Below, one piece after another: positions 63,701 to 64,000 of a DNA stretch of 64,000 bases. The position numbers and the translations under genes were made by a program. This stretch comes from Ascaris suum (Eukaryota; Nematoda; Chromadorea; Rhabditida; Ascarididae): NCBI GenBank assembly GCA_013433145.1, contig CM024175.1:7176516-7240515 (forward strand). The letters are read 5' to 3'. The notes under the pieces were generated by a model. The model was given only the letters and a program-made list of their open reading frames with translations, was not told the origin of the DNA and did not search any database. How positions within the stretch are numbered: position 1 is the stretch's first letter; the number at the start of each line of letters is the position of its first letter.

Positions 63701-64000
63701 AGTTACTTTCAAGTAAAGGAAAGCAAGCTTGCTAATCAGAAATATTTTTCAGCACTCACACTGGCCTCTGAATTAAGCGATTATTTAACAAGTTTGAGTA
63801 ATCCTTAAAAAATGGTGCGCTAGTATACCGATAGAAAGCACCCCCCGCCCCCACTCCCTCCTTAGACACTACAAGTTGGCGGCAACATTCAAACATTGCT
63901 TACCAAATGAAACCTTATATATGAGAAGCTCAAGCAGCATATAACTCGGATGCAAAGAAAACAAATCAATGCTGACCGATCTTTTTAGCTGCTTCAAACA
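57787..64000 (-). CDS. suca-1: succinyl-CoA synthetase beta subunit, ADP-forming (mitochondrial), 5' end outside window
   Basis: Mitochondrial matrix TCA-cycle enzyme that makes ATP and succinate from succinyl-CoA, ADP and phosphate, as a dimer with the alpha subunit. Exons: 63977-64000 (partial), 63126-63225, 61964-62126, 61214-61366, 60549-60663, 59687-59848, 58674-58819, 58382-58502 and 57787-57950. They read in phase throughout and give 381 residues to a TGA at 57787-57789. The missing 5' part should hold the mitochondrial signal and the first 50 or so residues. The ATP-grasp domain shows [52 protein letters not shown] and [12 protein letters not shown]. The C-terminal CoA-ligase domain shows [36 protein letters not shown] and the family signature [29 protein letters not shown] and VGGGAT match SUCLA2 (ADP form), not SUCLG2 (GDP form). 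Confidence 0.95.
60359..60422 (+). repeat. 32-bp tandem duplication in a suca-1 intron
   Basis: Two adjacent 32-bp copies (ATTCATCTAA...TTTCATGAAATA) with two or three differences, at 60359-60390 and 60391-60422. They lie within the intron between exons 60549-60663 and 59687-59848. Confidence 0.9.
62659..62675 (+). repeat. poly-C tract (C17) in a suca-1 intron
   Basis: G17 on the coding strand, in the intron between exons 63126-63225 and 61964-62126. Confidence 0.95.

Overview
The window looks like nuclear DNA of a nematode, probably a parasitic species with long introns and low gene density. It is AT-rich and its genes are split into short exons with introns of 30 bp to about 2 kb. Where I can see a 5' end, an AG splice acceptor lies 1 to 17 nt upstream of the ATG, as expected for spliced-leader trans-splicing. 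Several genes match nematode families: acbp-3-type acyl-CoA-binding protein, an nlp-19-type neuropeptide precursor, a nematode four-helix CCxC..HV membrane protein, a lap-1-type M17 aminopeptidase and the suca-1-type succinyl-CoA synthetase beta chain. From memory, acbp-3 and suca-1 are neighbours on the C. elegans X chromosome, so the window may be X-linked; I could not check this.

Layout. 1-2.7 kb has no firm gene. 2683-4155 (-) is acbp-3. 4.2-31.3 kb is gene-poor: tandem repeats, a 124-bp-arm inverted repeat, a (TA)n tract and a few weak exon-like candidates (7.9-8.2 kb +, 11.0-11.3 kb -, 16.9-17.3 kb -, 28.3-28.6 kb -). 31346-35117 (+) is the four-helix membrane protein, with a 203-bp (TA)n tract in its first intron. 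35571-37053 (-) is the 3' part of an unrecognised gene. 37782-39995 (-) is nlp-19. 40-45.4 kb has no recognised gene but carries copies of a TGTC-rich dispersed repeat. 45456-52660 (-) is lap-1 in nine exons. Only 70 nt upstream of it ends a second unrecognised membrane-protein gene (52731 to at least 54758, -), an arrangement that suggests an operon. 57787-64000 (-) is suca-1 without its first exon(s).

The genes do not form one pathway. Two serve core metabolism (acyl-CoA binding; the ADP-forming succinyl-CoA synthetase of the TCA cycle), one is a cytosolic aminopeptidase, one a secreted neuropeptide precursor, and the others are membrane or unknown proteins. All exon boundaries were read by eye from reading frame, splice signals, phase and family resemblance. 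Short exons in the gene-poor part may have been missed.
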